Assembly (NCBI GenBank): GCA_009746045.1
Contig: RPFO01000041.1
Location: 5,703,323-5,767,322, forward strand
Direction of reading: 5' to 3'
Origin: Mesostigma viride
Lineage: Eukaryota > Streptophyta > Mesostigmatophyceae > Mesostigmatales > Mesostigmataceae
Length of the DNA: 64,000 nt
Below, one piece after another: positions 41,139 through 51,160 of the stretch. The notes below the pieces were generated by a model that had not been told where the DNA came from, made no database searches, and worked only from the letters and a program-made list of their open reading frames with translations. Each line of letters begins with the position of its first letter. Positions within the stretch are counted from its first letter, which is position 1. The translations under genes were made by a program, and so were the position numbers.

Positions 41139-41169
41139 TTTTCTTGTTACGAAGATAATTTGTAATACG

Positions 41170-41784
41170 AGTTGAATGAGAGTTTAGTCCCGAGGGAATC
41201 CATGGCTCTTGCAGGAAAAGTTGCCTTTATTAAATGAGGAAACACAGACGTAAGTCACGTCACTTCCAAGACTGCACGTAGCACAGACGACAGGGTCGCA
41301 GTGCCAAGAGAGCGTGCACGCAAGAGCTAGCGTCCTAGAGCTAACAAGTCACTCATATAACTTGCTAGGGACGCGTCCAAGTATTCAGCTGCACTGTCAC
41401 AGCTGAACTGTCAATCAATTGATTACACAGACTCTGGCACGCCTTTGGCGCGCAGATCTATCAATTGTCCATACGGCTAGTCCTGTGGACCTATCCGTAC
41501 ATTACTCAGCATCAATTGTCTCATACGTCCTGGCGCGCTACAGCACGCCTACCTATCAATTGACTATCACGTCCTCTACAAGTCCTGTCAACGTCCTGCG
41601 GACTATCAAAGTGACACTTGTACATCCTGTGTCCGTACGCGCCCACATTGGCGCGCCGGTCACTGTCGGCACAGCCTAGGAACGTCATAACTTTTACGTC
41701 CCGTAACCAAATGAGGCGTTCAAGGTGCCGTTGGAAAGAGCGTAACAATCTCTGTCCATCTAACGTAAATCCTTTACGTTAACT
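41170..41784 (-). repeat. C1 5' LTR
   Basis: AGTTGAATGAGAG to TTTACGTTAACT, 615 bases. Its inner end is 31 bases from the ORF0 start; its outer end abuts a gypsy RT/RNase H fragment at 41785, into which C1 inserted. Confidence 0.85.
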
Positions 41785-42525
41785 CCTAGGCCTAGCTTGG
41801 ACCAATCGGTGTAAAGGATGAAGGGCAGAGCATAGTCGGGGGCGCGTAGGATAGGAGCGGCAGTCAGTTCCTGTTTGATGGTACATGTATCGATGGCTCG
41901 CTGCAGACGCTGCTGAGCCGGACCCCATGCCCAGACATTGCCCTTCTTCAACAACTCAGTCAGGCTTTTTACTTTGGTGCTGAAATTCTGAATATATCCT
42001 CGATAATAGCCAGCTAGTAGCCCGAGATACGCGCGCACCCCCGAGATGTCGATGGGCACTGCGGCGTTGCTGATGGCTTCCACTTTGGCTGCCTCAGGGG
42101 TCCGGCCACCTGGTACAATCTGATGGCCAAGAAACCCTATGGTCGGTTGTGCAAACTTGCACTTTTCAGGGTGCAGCCGCAGGTTAATTGGCCTTATCTA
42201 GGGCGATCCGAACCTGATCGAGGTGAGCTAAGTGCTGGTCATACGTCTCGCTAAAGACAATGACATCGTCTATGTAGCAGGCTGCAAATGGCAACCCTGC
42301 CAGCACCTGGTCCATGGCACGTTGGAACACCGCACTAGCGTTGCGATGTCCGAATGGCATGCGAACCCACTCGTACAGACGGGTCCCACCCCAAAAGGCC
42401 AGCTTGCGCTGATCTGCCTCTACGACCTTGATCTGATGGAAGCCGCTACGCAAATCTAGCGACGACACGGTCTGTCCACGCAGACGGAGGAAACTGAGAT
42501 GGATACAGGGCAGACAACTGGGCAC
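41785..42525 (-). pseudogene. Ty3/gypsy reverse transcriptase and start of RNase H
   Basis: The frame 42525-42184 encodes a Ty3/gypsy RT core: SSLDLRSGFHQIKV, YEWVRMPFGHRNAS and ACYIDDVIVFSE. A shifted frame (to 41785) continues with FLGHQIVPGG, RAYLGLLAGYYRGYI and ILYTDWSKLGLG, which is the RT thumb and the first strand of RNase H. The sequence stops there because the C1 LTR is inserted. This differs from the Copia-type elements around it (YIDD here, HGDD there). At least one frameshift is present. Confidence 0.85.
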
Positions 42526-43180
42526 AGTGATGCCTGTACACTGCCCGAGCGGTAGGAGACGGCTCCACGGCGATCAACGTGTGGCACGTACCGCCTGCAG
42601 CGAGAAAACCAGGCAGCCCCCCTCCCATCCCAGCAAACAATTCCAGCAAGACAACCCCTTCGGACAAGACCCGCGACTCTGCCACAACATCGGTCGGCAC
42701 AGAAGTTACCTTCGGTTGTCGCGACAACCACTTGTGACTGAGATTGCCGCGGGAGATGAGAAAGTTGTTGCTGCTGCACCGCGTTGGTGACGTGCTGACG
42801 CAAAAGGGCCTGCCGCGCTTGCGGCTGCTGTCGCGCCGCCCACGTGCTCTGCAATGAGGCCCGTCCCACCAGCGCTGTTGGGATGCACGGCCGATGCTTA
42901 TCACGCACAGCCCCCTAGCTGCCGTGACCTCCCCCATCCGGACCTCCACCACCGCGTCGCGCAACCCAGCCTCGACCCGGTTGACCGTCGAGACACGCAC
43001 TGCCCCCGTGTCCGAGCTGTAGCAGCTCACCGGGATGCTTGCTTGGCGCATGGCGTCACCGTCTCTGTCAACGATGTACACCGCGCGGCCTTCCCACATG
43101 CGTACCTCGAGCCGCGTGGGAAACATGACCTCCAAGTTGAGTAACTCTAGAGCCCTAGCATCTGGCTCTAAGTTCCCCAT
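42446..43180 (-). pseudogene. Gypsy polyprotein part with cytosine-methyltransferase motif
   Basis: Near the C-terminus, residues about 178-225 read VLLELFAGMGGGLPGFLAAG followed by a conserved-looking stretch ending YRHHCAQLSALYPSQF. The LFAGMGG motif is the S-adenosylmethionine-binding motif I of C5 DNA methyltransferases. The later catalytic Pro-Cys motif is absent, and the frame runs directly into the gypsy RT in another frame. The methyltransferase-like domain is therefore truncated or was always partial. Methyltransferase domains have been described in retrotransposons of algae and dinoflagellates. The N-terminal 170 residues are not recognised; part may lie in element D's LTR. Confidence 0.65.
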
Positions 43181-43488
43181 GACAGTCCGTCCGCACGCCT
43201 TCCGCTAGCGTCCGCTAAGCCGCCGGCTACTATTATCCGGCCGTCCGATGCGGTCGATCGGTCTAAGGGCGGCGCCTAGGGCCGGCGCCACCTAGGCCCC
43301 AGTCCGGGGCCTTATCCGGGTCGGTACAGACAGCTAGTCTGTCCCACGGTTACGGCTAACCGGATAGGCTTTGCTGGCTAGGACATAAGCCTGTGGTTGG
43401 CCAGCTCCGACAGCGATTCTCTGTGTTCTCATTCTCCCAAGCTCAACGTGTCCGACCGCCATAGCTTAGCCGGTCGGGGGCTTTAACT
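43171..43488 (+). repeat. Element D 5' LTR (start uncertain)
   Basis: The right end is GGGGGCTTTAACT, followed by TGTGTTCATACACG and the gag ATG 19 bases away, the same layout as B. A left end at AGTTCCCCATG (43171) or AGTTGAG (43135) would fit the AGTT rule. The 3' LTR was not found, so limits are unproven. Confidence 0.45.
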
Positions 43489-43507
43489 TGTGTTCATACA
43501 CGTCCCG

Positions 43508-44698
43508 ATGGCTTCCGGCACACGGAGCCGCACGGGAGAACACACAGATGCGCCAAGTGGCGAGGCCGCAGGGTCCGTCCTGCCACGCTTTAGTGCGGAC
43601 GAGGCCACGAGGGTGATGCAAACCCTCGTGGCACAACCTGAACTGGCCAAGCAGTTTAAGCATTTGATGCTTGCTGCTGACGATGCTCTGAATCGCGGGC
43701 CTCTGAAGCAAACGGAGGTGCCCGCTGATCTACCTGCTGACTATACGGCGGACGACGCAGCAGATTTTCTGGCTGCACTCAAGCGTCTGCGCGATGGACG
43801 CGCGGACAAAGATTCGGAGCTGATTGGCAAGTTCCGTGCAGTACTCTGCAGTACAACCAAGCACCCGAACATTGCCAATCTAGTTCGCATTGCGGACGAC
43901 AACAAGCAAACCTGGGAAGTTTTTTACAACGGTCTGGACGCCCACTTGTCGCGGTCTAAGGAAGAGGCCGACGAGCAAGCCTTCAACGACTTCGAGGGCT
44001 ATGCAAATTTGCCCGGGGCTGCACGTGATTTCCAGGTCTTCGTGCACAAGCACAAGCTGCTAGATACCCTCAAGCCCATTTTCCTGTGCGATCGATTTCT
44101 CAAGAAATGCGACCTGTCGTCGGATGTGCATCTGACCATAGCGATGGAACTCAAAAAGAAGAGTGCTGTCAGTTTCGACGAGGGCATGCTGTATTTGATC
44201 TCATGCTTCAAGAGTGCGCAGTCCAAGCCGACTGCCTCGGCCGCTCTGCCATCCCTGCGCAAGGTGGATACTGGCGCGTCTTCTTCTTCAGGTGCAGAGG
44301 CTCCAATTACGCGGTCGGAGCTTACGGCCATCCTGAAAAAGGTCGTCGGCCACGGCAACAACGGGGGCCAGCGCGGGCATGGTGGCGACGACAAGAAGGG
44401 CGATAATCCCCCGGCCAAGCGGCAGCAGGGGGCGTCTACTGACCGCAAGCAACGCTGTGAGCGCTGCTTCGGACGTCGCCATGTCCGGGATGACTGCCGG
44501 GTTCGCCCGGACCTGGAGCTCGAGGACAACCTTTGCCGCAAGTGCCACGACGTTCTGCGTGGTCACAGCGTGGAGGCGTGCAAGGCCAAGCGCATCGTCG
44601 TCCACGGCACCCGCGAGGAGTGGGCAGAGCGACGGGCAGCACGAAAGTCCGTGAGAGCTCGCTCGATACCCCTTCTTTTGCTCAATGCGTCACGCTGA
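43508..44698 (+). CDS. Element D gag
   Basis: From the ATG at 43508 the protein is 396 residues. Residues 1-60 are polar. A helical capsid-like region spans about 60-250. Two zinc knuckles follow: CERCFGRRHVRDDC (C-x2-C-x4-H-x4-C) and the variant CRKCHDVLRGHSVEAC. The C-terminus is basic. This is the only retroelement here on the plus strand. Gag starts right after the LTR, with no ORF0. The frame is intact, although the pol that follows is broken. Confidence 0.75.
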   Translation: MASGTRSRTGEHTDAPSGEAAGSVLPRFSADEATRVMQTLVAQPELAKQFKHLMLAADDALNRGPLKQTEVPADLPADYTADDAADFLAALKRLRDGRADKDSELIGKFRAVLCSTTKHPNIANLVRIADDNKQTWEVFYNGLDAHLSRSKEEADEQAFNDFEGYANLPGAARDFQVFVHKHKLLDTLKPIFLCDRFLKKCDLSSDVHLTIAMELKKKSAVSFDEGMLYLISCFKSAQSKPTASAALPSLRKVDTGASSSSGAEAPITRSELTAILKKVVGHGNNGGQRGHGGDDKKGDNPPAKRQQGASTDRKQRCERCFGRRHVRDDCRVRPDLELEDNLCRKCHDVLRGHSVEACKAKRIVVHGTREEWAERRAARKSVRARSIPLLLLNASR

Positions 44699-45957
44699 AC
44701 CGGGCCGTCGTAGAGCCTGAAGTCGTTCCTAAAAGCCACGTGACTGCATCCTCTGTCTCATTCCGTGATGTGCTCACGCAATCCGTTGATGCTGCTCTGG
44801 CACTGTCGCGACAGGATCACGTGCTTTCTGAGCACGGATCTACAATGCGTGACCTAAGCAATGTGGTGCCTTCTAGGTCGGGTGTGTACAACGCCGAGCG
44901 ACCAAGCACTACTGCAGCACCCCAGCTAGATACTGGGGCGGTTGGGCCTATGAGGAATGATGTGACAGTGCAAGAGAATGCTGGGCGGGCAGATGTTCTC
45001 GGTACACACCACCCTAGTGTGGATCTTCACATTGGCAAGGTGCTCACACGGGCGGCCTTTCGTGCAGCCTCTGAAGCTGCCCAGTTAGCAAATGTCACTA
45101 CCCCAGTAGTCACCCCACCTGTTGAGAATCCTGACAATGCCACTGCACCTCAGGCTGTCACCCTGAAACTGTTAGCATACCAGATGCACCGTGCGTACGG
45201 GCATGAGGCCCAAGCCGAAGTAGAGGGGGCACACATGTTGGGGGCACCTTTATACAACGAGCTGAAGAATGTGCGTGCTCAGTGTCCTGCCTGCATCAAG
45301 ATCAGGAAGAAGTCGCTTAGGCGGCATGCATGCCAAGACCCCACCCTTGGAGCGAGGGTACCTCGTGGGGGATGTCATGCACATGGAAGGGGGGGACACC
45401 TATTTCATAGTCAAGGATAGGTTCAGCAAGGTCACCTACATTGAGCCGCTGCCTCACATGTTTGAGGCTGACCTGCACAGGGCTATCAAGATCAGCCTAG
45501 CTTTCTTTCATCCCGTGGTGGAGCTCATGCTAGACCAGCAGTTCCGCTGTGTGCAAGGTTTGCCGGGGATGGAGGCCGTGGTCATCGTGGGGCGTGAGAA
45601 CCACGGCAATATGGGCATGATAGATCGCACTGTAAGCCATGTCAAGACTGTGGCAGCCAAGCGACAGGATAACCCACATGGCAAATCCTACGCGGTCAAG
45701 ACGGCGTGGTGCAAGGAGCTCATGCATGTGTGCAACCATAGGCACGTGCTCGATGTCAAGGGCTTTGGGCTGGTCCAGCCTTGGGGGCTGTCAGCGGGCA
45801 CCTACTCACCCGAGGTAGTAGAGGCATACCAAGAGCATTTACAGGATACGACCGCCAAGCTGCGGCTCAAGGATGCCACGCTGCCCGTGATTTGTCTAGC
45901 GCTTTTGAGGTCAGGCAGTTGGTCATGTTCCACAAGGAGAGCTCGCCCAGCGGCAAA
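44699..45957 (+). pseudogene. Element D integrase (truncated pol)
   Basis: The frame ending at 45420 carries a His/Cys zinc region (MHRAYGHEAQ, CPACIK); the next frame (about 45355-45967) carries the integrase core: GDVMHMEGGD, LMLDQQFR and GRENHGNMGMIDRTV. The third acidic residue is Asp where A and C have Glu. A last frame gives FEVRQLVMFHKESSPSGK, the start of the basic C-terminal domain also seen in B. There the sequence is cut by the C2 3' LTR (45958). At least two frameshifts; no protease or RT remains. Confidence 0.75.
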
Positions 45958-46573
45958 AGTTGTATGAGAGTGAATGCCACGAATTCCGCCATGGTTCTTG
46001 CAGGAAGTTGCCTTTATTAATAACAAGGAACACAGACGTAAGTCACGTCACTTCCAAGACTGCACGCAGCACAGGCGACAGGGTCGCAGTGCCAAGAGAA
46101 CGTGCACGCAAGAACTAGCGTCCCGGTGCGACCAAGTCACACATATAGGTTGTTAGGGACGCGTCCAAGTATTCAGCTGCACTGTCACAGCTGAACTGTC
46201 AATCAATTGATTACACAGACTCTGGCACGCCTTTGGCGCGGAGATCTATCAATTGTCCATACGGCTAGTCCTGTGGACCTATCCGTACACTACTCAGCAT
46301 CAATTGTCTCATAGGTCCTGGCGCGCTACAGCGCGCCTACCTATCAATTGACCATCAAGTCCTGTACAAGTCCTGTCAACGTCCTGCGGACTATCAAAGT
46401 GACACTTGTACATCCTGTGTCCGTACGCGCCCACAGTGGCGCGCCGGGTACTGTCGGCACAGCCTAGGAAACGTCATAACTTTTACGTTCCTTAACCAAA
46501 TGAGGCGTTCAAGGTGCCGTTGGAAAGAGCGTAACAATCTCTATCCATCTAACGTAAATCCTTTACGTTAACT
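45958..46573 (-). repeat. C2 3' LTR
   Basis: AGTTGTATGAGAG to TTTACGTTAACT, 616 bases, clearly related to but diverged from the C1 LTR at 41170-41784. Followed by the polypurine tract in reverse (CCAATCCCTTCTTTTC). Confidence 0.9.
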
Positions 46574-47507
46574 CCAATCCCTTCTTTTCTTTAGGGATCA
46601 CATCCCCTGCCAGGGACCCTTGAAGTAGCTTGAAATGTCCTTCACTCCAGCTTGAAGCTTGAACAGATGTCTTTAATGGCCATTGCCATTCCCCCAGCCT
46701 TTTCTTTTAAGGAACTGGAAAAGAAACAGATCTGCCACAGGGAAAACCATTCCATGAGAAATGGATAAAAACCTATGGAAGTGGCATTACAGAGTACCAC
46801 CAGATATTAGAAGCACACAAAATTAAATACATACAGGTTAATTCTATGAGGTCTTCTCCAGGAATTAATCCCATCACCTCGGTAGAGCCTCCAGTACAAT
46901 GACCTTCTGGCGGTGAGTTACATTAATCCCAGATACTAATCCCATAAAACCCAGTACATATTCAATATAAGTACAGTAAATCCATGACAATTAAAATACC
47001 ACTTGACAAAGTAAGGCGTATTACAATAGTTTGCCTGTCATTCTCTCAACAGGGGTCTATTGGCGCCCGTCTTACGGCGCCCGTCTACTTGCCAGATGGT
47101 AAACTGCCACAGCATACAAATGACAAAATGAAACACATAGGCAACAATTAAATCCTGCCCTGGGGAACTAGGGAAGTCTGAACAGGCAAACACCTGAACA
47201 GGCCAGCTTGTAGAAACATAATACCAGGGAATCGAACCCCGCCCTATAAACCCCAGACCATTGTGAGAGGTATGTACAAATATACATTTCTTTTAAATAG
47301 AATACATGGTCTGTAATGGACCTGTCAACCTTGTGTAGTCAACAGCATGAACCCCAGCCAAAGCCTGGCTGTATCCTGATTAAAATCAGAGTGAGTGTAC
47401 CATGGTCCATGAGCCTTAGTACAGACTAAAATACAAGTATTATGCCAGTCACAATGCTGACACTACCACACAATCTGCTCTCCAATGCCCTATAACCATG
47501 CACCAGC
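46574..47507 (-). other. C2 3' untranslated region
   Basis: 934 non-coding bases collinear with the C1 3' region without the solo LTR, thereby preserving that insertion's empty site. The B-box-like minus-strand GGGTTCGATTCCC recurs near 47230. No gene. Confidence 0.7.
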
Positions 47508-48251
47508 TTAGACAGCTTGCTGAGATGGGTCCATCAGAGACTGAAGAACCTTGTATTGCACTGCTGCCTTCTGCACTAGCTTGGTCAAAGCATCAGCAGG
47601 ATTGTCAACCCCAGGGATATGCTCAATATTGGCCAAGGAGGACAACTCCTTAAGAAGGAGATAATCCAAGTCCCTACTTCTGGCCATCTGCCTGTGCACA
47701 AACTGCACCATCCCCATGGAGTCTGTTTTTAGAAGAGTGGTAACCTGAAGTGGCCAAGGAGTGTTAGAAGTCATCTGATGAAGCAACTCCTTCAGATAAA
47801 GGCTTGTGTGAATGCCTTCACAAATAGCCCTGCATTCTGCCACATCACTGCTGACAGCCACCCGTTTGTGCAGGCGACTAAACCAGCTCACCAAACTCCC
47901 CAGGCCTTCCTGTCTGAGCACAAAGAGCCCTGCAGCCCTGCCCCTGACCTTGGAGACCTGCCTGCTGTCCATTGAGCTATCCACATACAGCTCCATGCAA
48001 ATGGGTTGTGATAAATCCACTGCAGACAACAGAATGCCAGATGAAGCCCTGACCTGATCAGCCACCTTGGCAGACCCTAGCTCCACCAGCATGTCATCAG
48101 GCAACCTGGCTATGACCATAAGGTCTGGCCTGGAAATGCCTGCCACCCAAGCAACCATGCCCCTCACCATGGGACACAGTGCCTGTGTGATGGTTGGAGG
48201 AAGCTTGCTAATGAGGGTCTCTTGATAATCATTGCCCCCCACCAGCAGCAT
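47508..48251 (-). CDS. C2 RNase H segment of pol
   Basis: A Copia-type RNase H with ELYVDSSMDSR, VAECRA, LKTDSMGMV and NPADALTKL. It is nearly identical to the C1 copy at 21533-22325. It overlaps the end of the RT frame (stop 48164) in another frame, so one base shift near 48270 separates RT from RNase H. C1 lost this junction, so it cannot be checked there. Confidence 0.75.
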   Translation of the reverse strand: MLLVGGNDYQETLISKLPPTITQALCPMVRGMVAWVAGISRPDLMVIARLPDDMLVELGSAKVADQVRASSGILLSAVDLSQPICMELYVDSSMDSRQVSKVRGRAAGLFVLRQEGLGSLVSWFSRLHKRVAVSSDVAECRAICEGIHTSLYLKELLHQMTSNTPWPLQVTTLLKTDSMGMVQFVHRQMARSRDLDYLLLKELSSLANIEHIPGVDNPADALTKLVQKAAVQYKVLQSLMDPSQQAV

Positions 48252-50609
48252 ACGCCACTCCCCCCCTTCTTCACCAGTGTGGCCTCCATGCCCACAAACA
48301 GCAGAGGCTCATTCTCCACCTGCCATTGCTCCCTACCCAGAGGAAACTTGGACTTAATGATGGAGATCAGCTCCTTAAGCCACGACGTGGGAGCTATCAG
48401 ATGTAGGTCATCCCCGTGCAGCGAAGCATACACTGGTAGGCCTTCCCATTGCCCCAGAAACAGACAGGGGTCTACAGGAGAGACCTTCAAGTTGCAATGC
48501 TCCTTCAGGAAACGGTTGAGAGTCTCCCTCCAGATTATTGGACTTGACCTCAGGCCCTCCAGGCCCTTGAGGATTTTAAGGAACTCAGTGTGGATGTCCC
48601 TTTTCCATACAGCAGGCACCCTAACATAGAAAGGCGTCTTGCCCTCCCACTTTTCCTGTGCCACATCTGCATCCCCCTCCAGAAATGCCCTCTTGAAGTC
48701 TACCACCACTGAGCCATAGTCCAAGCCCTTGTTGAGAAGGCCTAGAAATACACACAGCAGCAGCCTCCAAGTGTCATGCAGCATGCCAGGGGTATACAAC
48801 TCCTCAGCAGTGCACTCACCAGTACCCTTGAACTCATTCAGCACTGGCCTGACATGTGGTACCTTGACCCCGTCCACCTCCTTCATCTTGATGACAAACT
48901 TGAGCTTGAGTAGACGTCGTGCAGGAGGCAGGTCATTGACAGGTTCCACGCATTTCTTGGAGATCCAGTCCTCCCCAGATTTAATCAGACCCAGTGTGAC
49001 CTGGGGACACATAATGGGAGAGGACATGAGCTTCACCAGGCCTTGGTAGTTGATAGGGCTGTGTCCAGCAAGTGAGTGAGGACCAATGCCCAAACTGCTT
49101 GGATGACTAGCAGCTGGCAGTATGAGGTCATCAACCAAGGGCTCCTGCCCCTGGCACACTTGCACACGCTTAACCGTCCTGGTTACTGCACGTGATAGGT
49201 GAGTGGTCCTGAAATTAATCAGTGGGACCTGACCAGCCCCTTCCTTAGTCAGGAGAGAGGACGTGATCACTACCCCATCCTGGCATAGGAAATTCTGCCC
49301 CAGAAGAGCAGGTCCTTGATAGCCCTCCAAGACACAAAAAGCAGTGTCCTGTCCAAGGATAGGAATGAATACCTCACCCAGTACCTTCACGTGTACCCCG
49401 CCACTGAAGTCAGACACAAACTGATAGCTGGGTTCAGTCATGCTGTACCCTGCTGCAGCCCTGGTCCCAATGATGGAAACCTGAGAATTAGTGTCTACCT
49501 CTAAGGCAGTGTCCAGCCCCAGATTGCCATGCCACCTGAGCTTGGCTACCTTGGGCTGCTTCTTGGCTCTTTGTAGAGCCCCAATCAATCCAGCCAAACT
49601 TGTCCCCCTGGGCTTGGTTAGTGCCTTGGGCTTGACAGTTGACTCCCCAGCTGTTGACCTTGCAGCCTGTTCAACAAGTACCTCTGCAACCTGGCCAGGG
49701 CTGACAGATTCCCCTGCAACAGATGTGGTCGTTGCGTCAGTGATGTCACTTGGGACCTGAAAATCCTGCAGATCCTGTGAGCCTTGTGCCTGACTGCCCT
49801 CATTCATCAGGTTAGGCTTGACATATGACCAACTCAGCCGGTGCACATGCTTTGGTTCGTCCTCCATGCTGACCAAGCATGCGTGGCTAGCTTCATCAAC
49901 CTGGGTAACCACCCCAGGACTCCAGCTACCACGTTTGCCATAAAGGCTAGGTTCCTTCCAAGCTAGGACCTTCTGACCCACTTGTGGCTCCAGCATCTTC
50001 CAACCCCGGTCCTTCTCCCTCAGCTTGGCAAAGGTGACATGTGCAGCATGTTTCCAGCCCTCCAGCACATGTGGTGGGCACAGGCCATGATATAGACCCA
50101 TTGGGCTGACAGCAACTCCATCATAGTAGAAGTTAACCCTGCTGTTCAGCTGCTGCTCCACGTTCCTCAGCCATGCACTCCTGACAAGTGCAGGTGCAGA
50201 CAAGGGTACCCAGTCTTCAGAGATGATCAATTTCTTGACCTCCTGGATTGCCCTTTCGATAGCACCCTGCTGCCCATGAGCCTCCCTAGGTGTAACCAGC
50301 AACTCAGGAAGGGTAGGATCACCCTTGAGATGCTGAAACTGCATGTCCACCTGGATCCTTGTGGTAGGAAACTTGGCTCTTACATTCTGCAGGGCAGCCA
50401 GCAAGTACCTGTTCTTCATAGAGGGTAAATGCTCTAGCACCTTGTATTTCGTGTACCTGTCCACGCACACCAACAGTTGCATGCCCCTGATGTGTTGGAT
50501 ATCACACTGCAGATCACCAATGCTCTGAGGTAGAGCTTTGGCATGTGATTTCCTGGGCTTGTTGGAGGACAACTGGCACTTACACCGTGAGGCAGCTTGC
50601 TGACACGCC
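48164..50609 (-). CDS. C2 pol, part after the T insertion
   Basis: Continues the integrase: CKCQLS, CDIQHI, QVDMQF and GAIERAI (D, D, E), then a basic C-terminal region. The retropepsin-like domain shows LEVDTNSQVSII, IPILGQDTAF and ALLGQNFL (DTN in place of DTG). RT has VVVDFKRAFLEGD and SLHGDDLHLI. The frame is open for over 800 codons. Transposon T cut it between HNMFGH and CKCQ. By chance T's end supplies an in-frame ATG at 50650, so an N-truncated polyprotein could still be made (inference). Confidence 0.8.
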
Positions 50610-50613
50610 TTAA

Positions 50614-51137
50614 GGGGAGGTGGCACCCCAAAACCCTTAAAATTTGACATATGGTAATATCACTTGAAATCCATTTGCACAACCCAAAGTTATGATTGGG
50701 GGCACTAAATAACATCTCTAGTGAGTTGTCCATGCACTTGTTGGGGGTACTACCCCCATATATACGCCAATAATGCGCTATAAATAGAAAAAGACGCTAA
50801 TTAGGGCTGGGTATGCCCAAGCCAATGCACTTATTTGTTGGCTACCAAAAATCAAGGTCATATAGTTCCCTGAGTTTGTAGCTTGCTGAGCTATTTACAT
50901 CATGGAAATGGCAAAACCTTGAACAGTTATTAATTTTCCCGCAAAACAGGTCATTTTTTACCGGACATTGGTATTAAAACCCGCATAAACACTTCCGATA
51001 AGGCCACAAAATCAACAATAATTCCGGCTAACAGGGGGACAACTGTCTTCCAAGTCCCAGGTCATTCCGACAAGTCTAGCTAAAGTTATTGCGTTTGGCG
51101 CGTTATAACAAAAATGCCCGCTAAAACAAAAATTGTC
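50614..51137. other. Left subterminal region of T
   Basis: About 520 A/T-rich bases between T's left end and insertion N. No ORF. Such regions usually hold transposase-binding sites; none can be named here. Confidence 0.5.
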
Positions 51138-51160
51138 ACTATTTTAGCCCTTGCTAGCAT

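Larger units (their letters stand above)
19549..41784 (-). mobile_element. LTR retrotransposon C1, split by elements A and B
   Basis: On the minus strand the order is 5' LTR (41170-41784), ORF0 (41138-40353), gag (40223-39104), pol (39019-36264, then 22325-21533), a long 3' region and a truncated 3' LTR (19549-19804). Element A (with B inside it) interrupts the RT/RNase H region between 22330 and 36259, with target duplication AGTAG. A solo LTR interrupts the 3' region. Several frameshifts in gag and pol show C1 is dead. Its sister C2 supplies the uninterrupted reference for these junctions. Confidence 0.85.
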
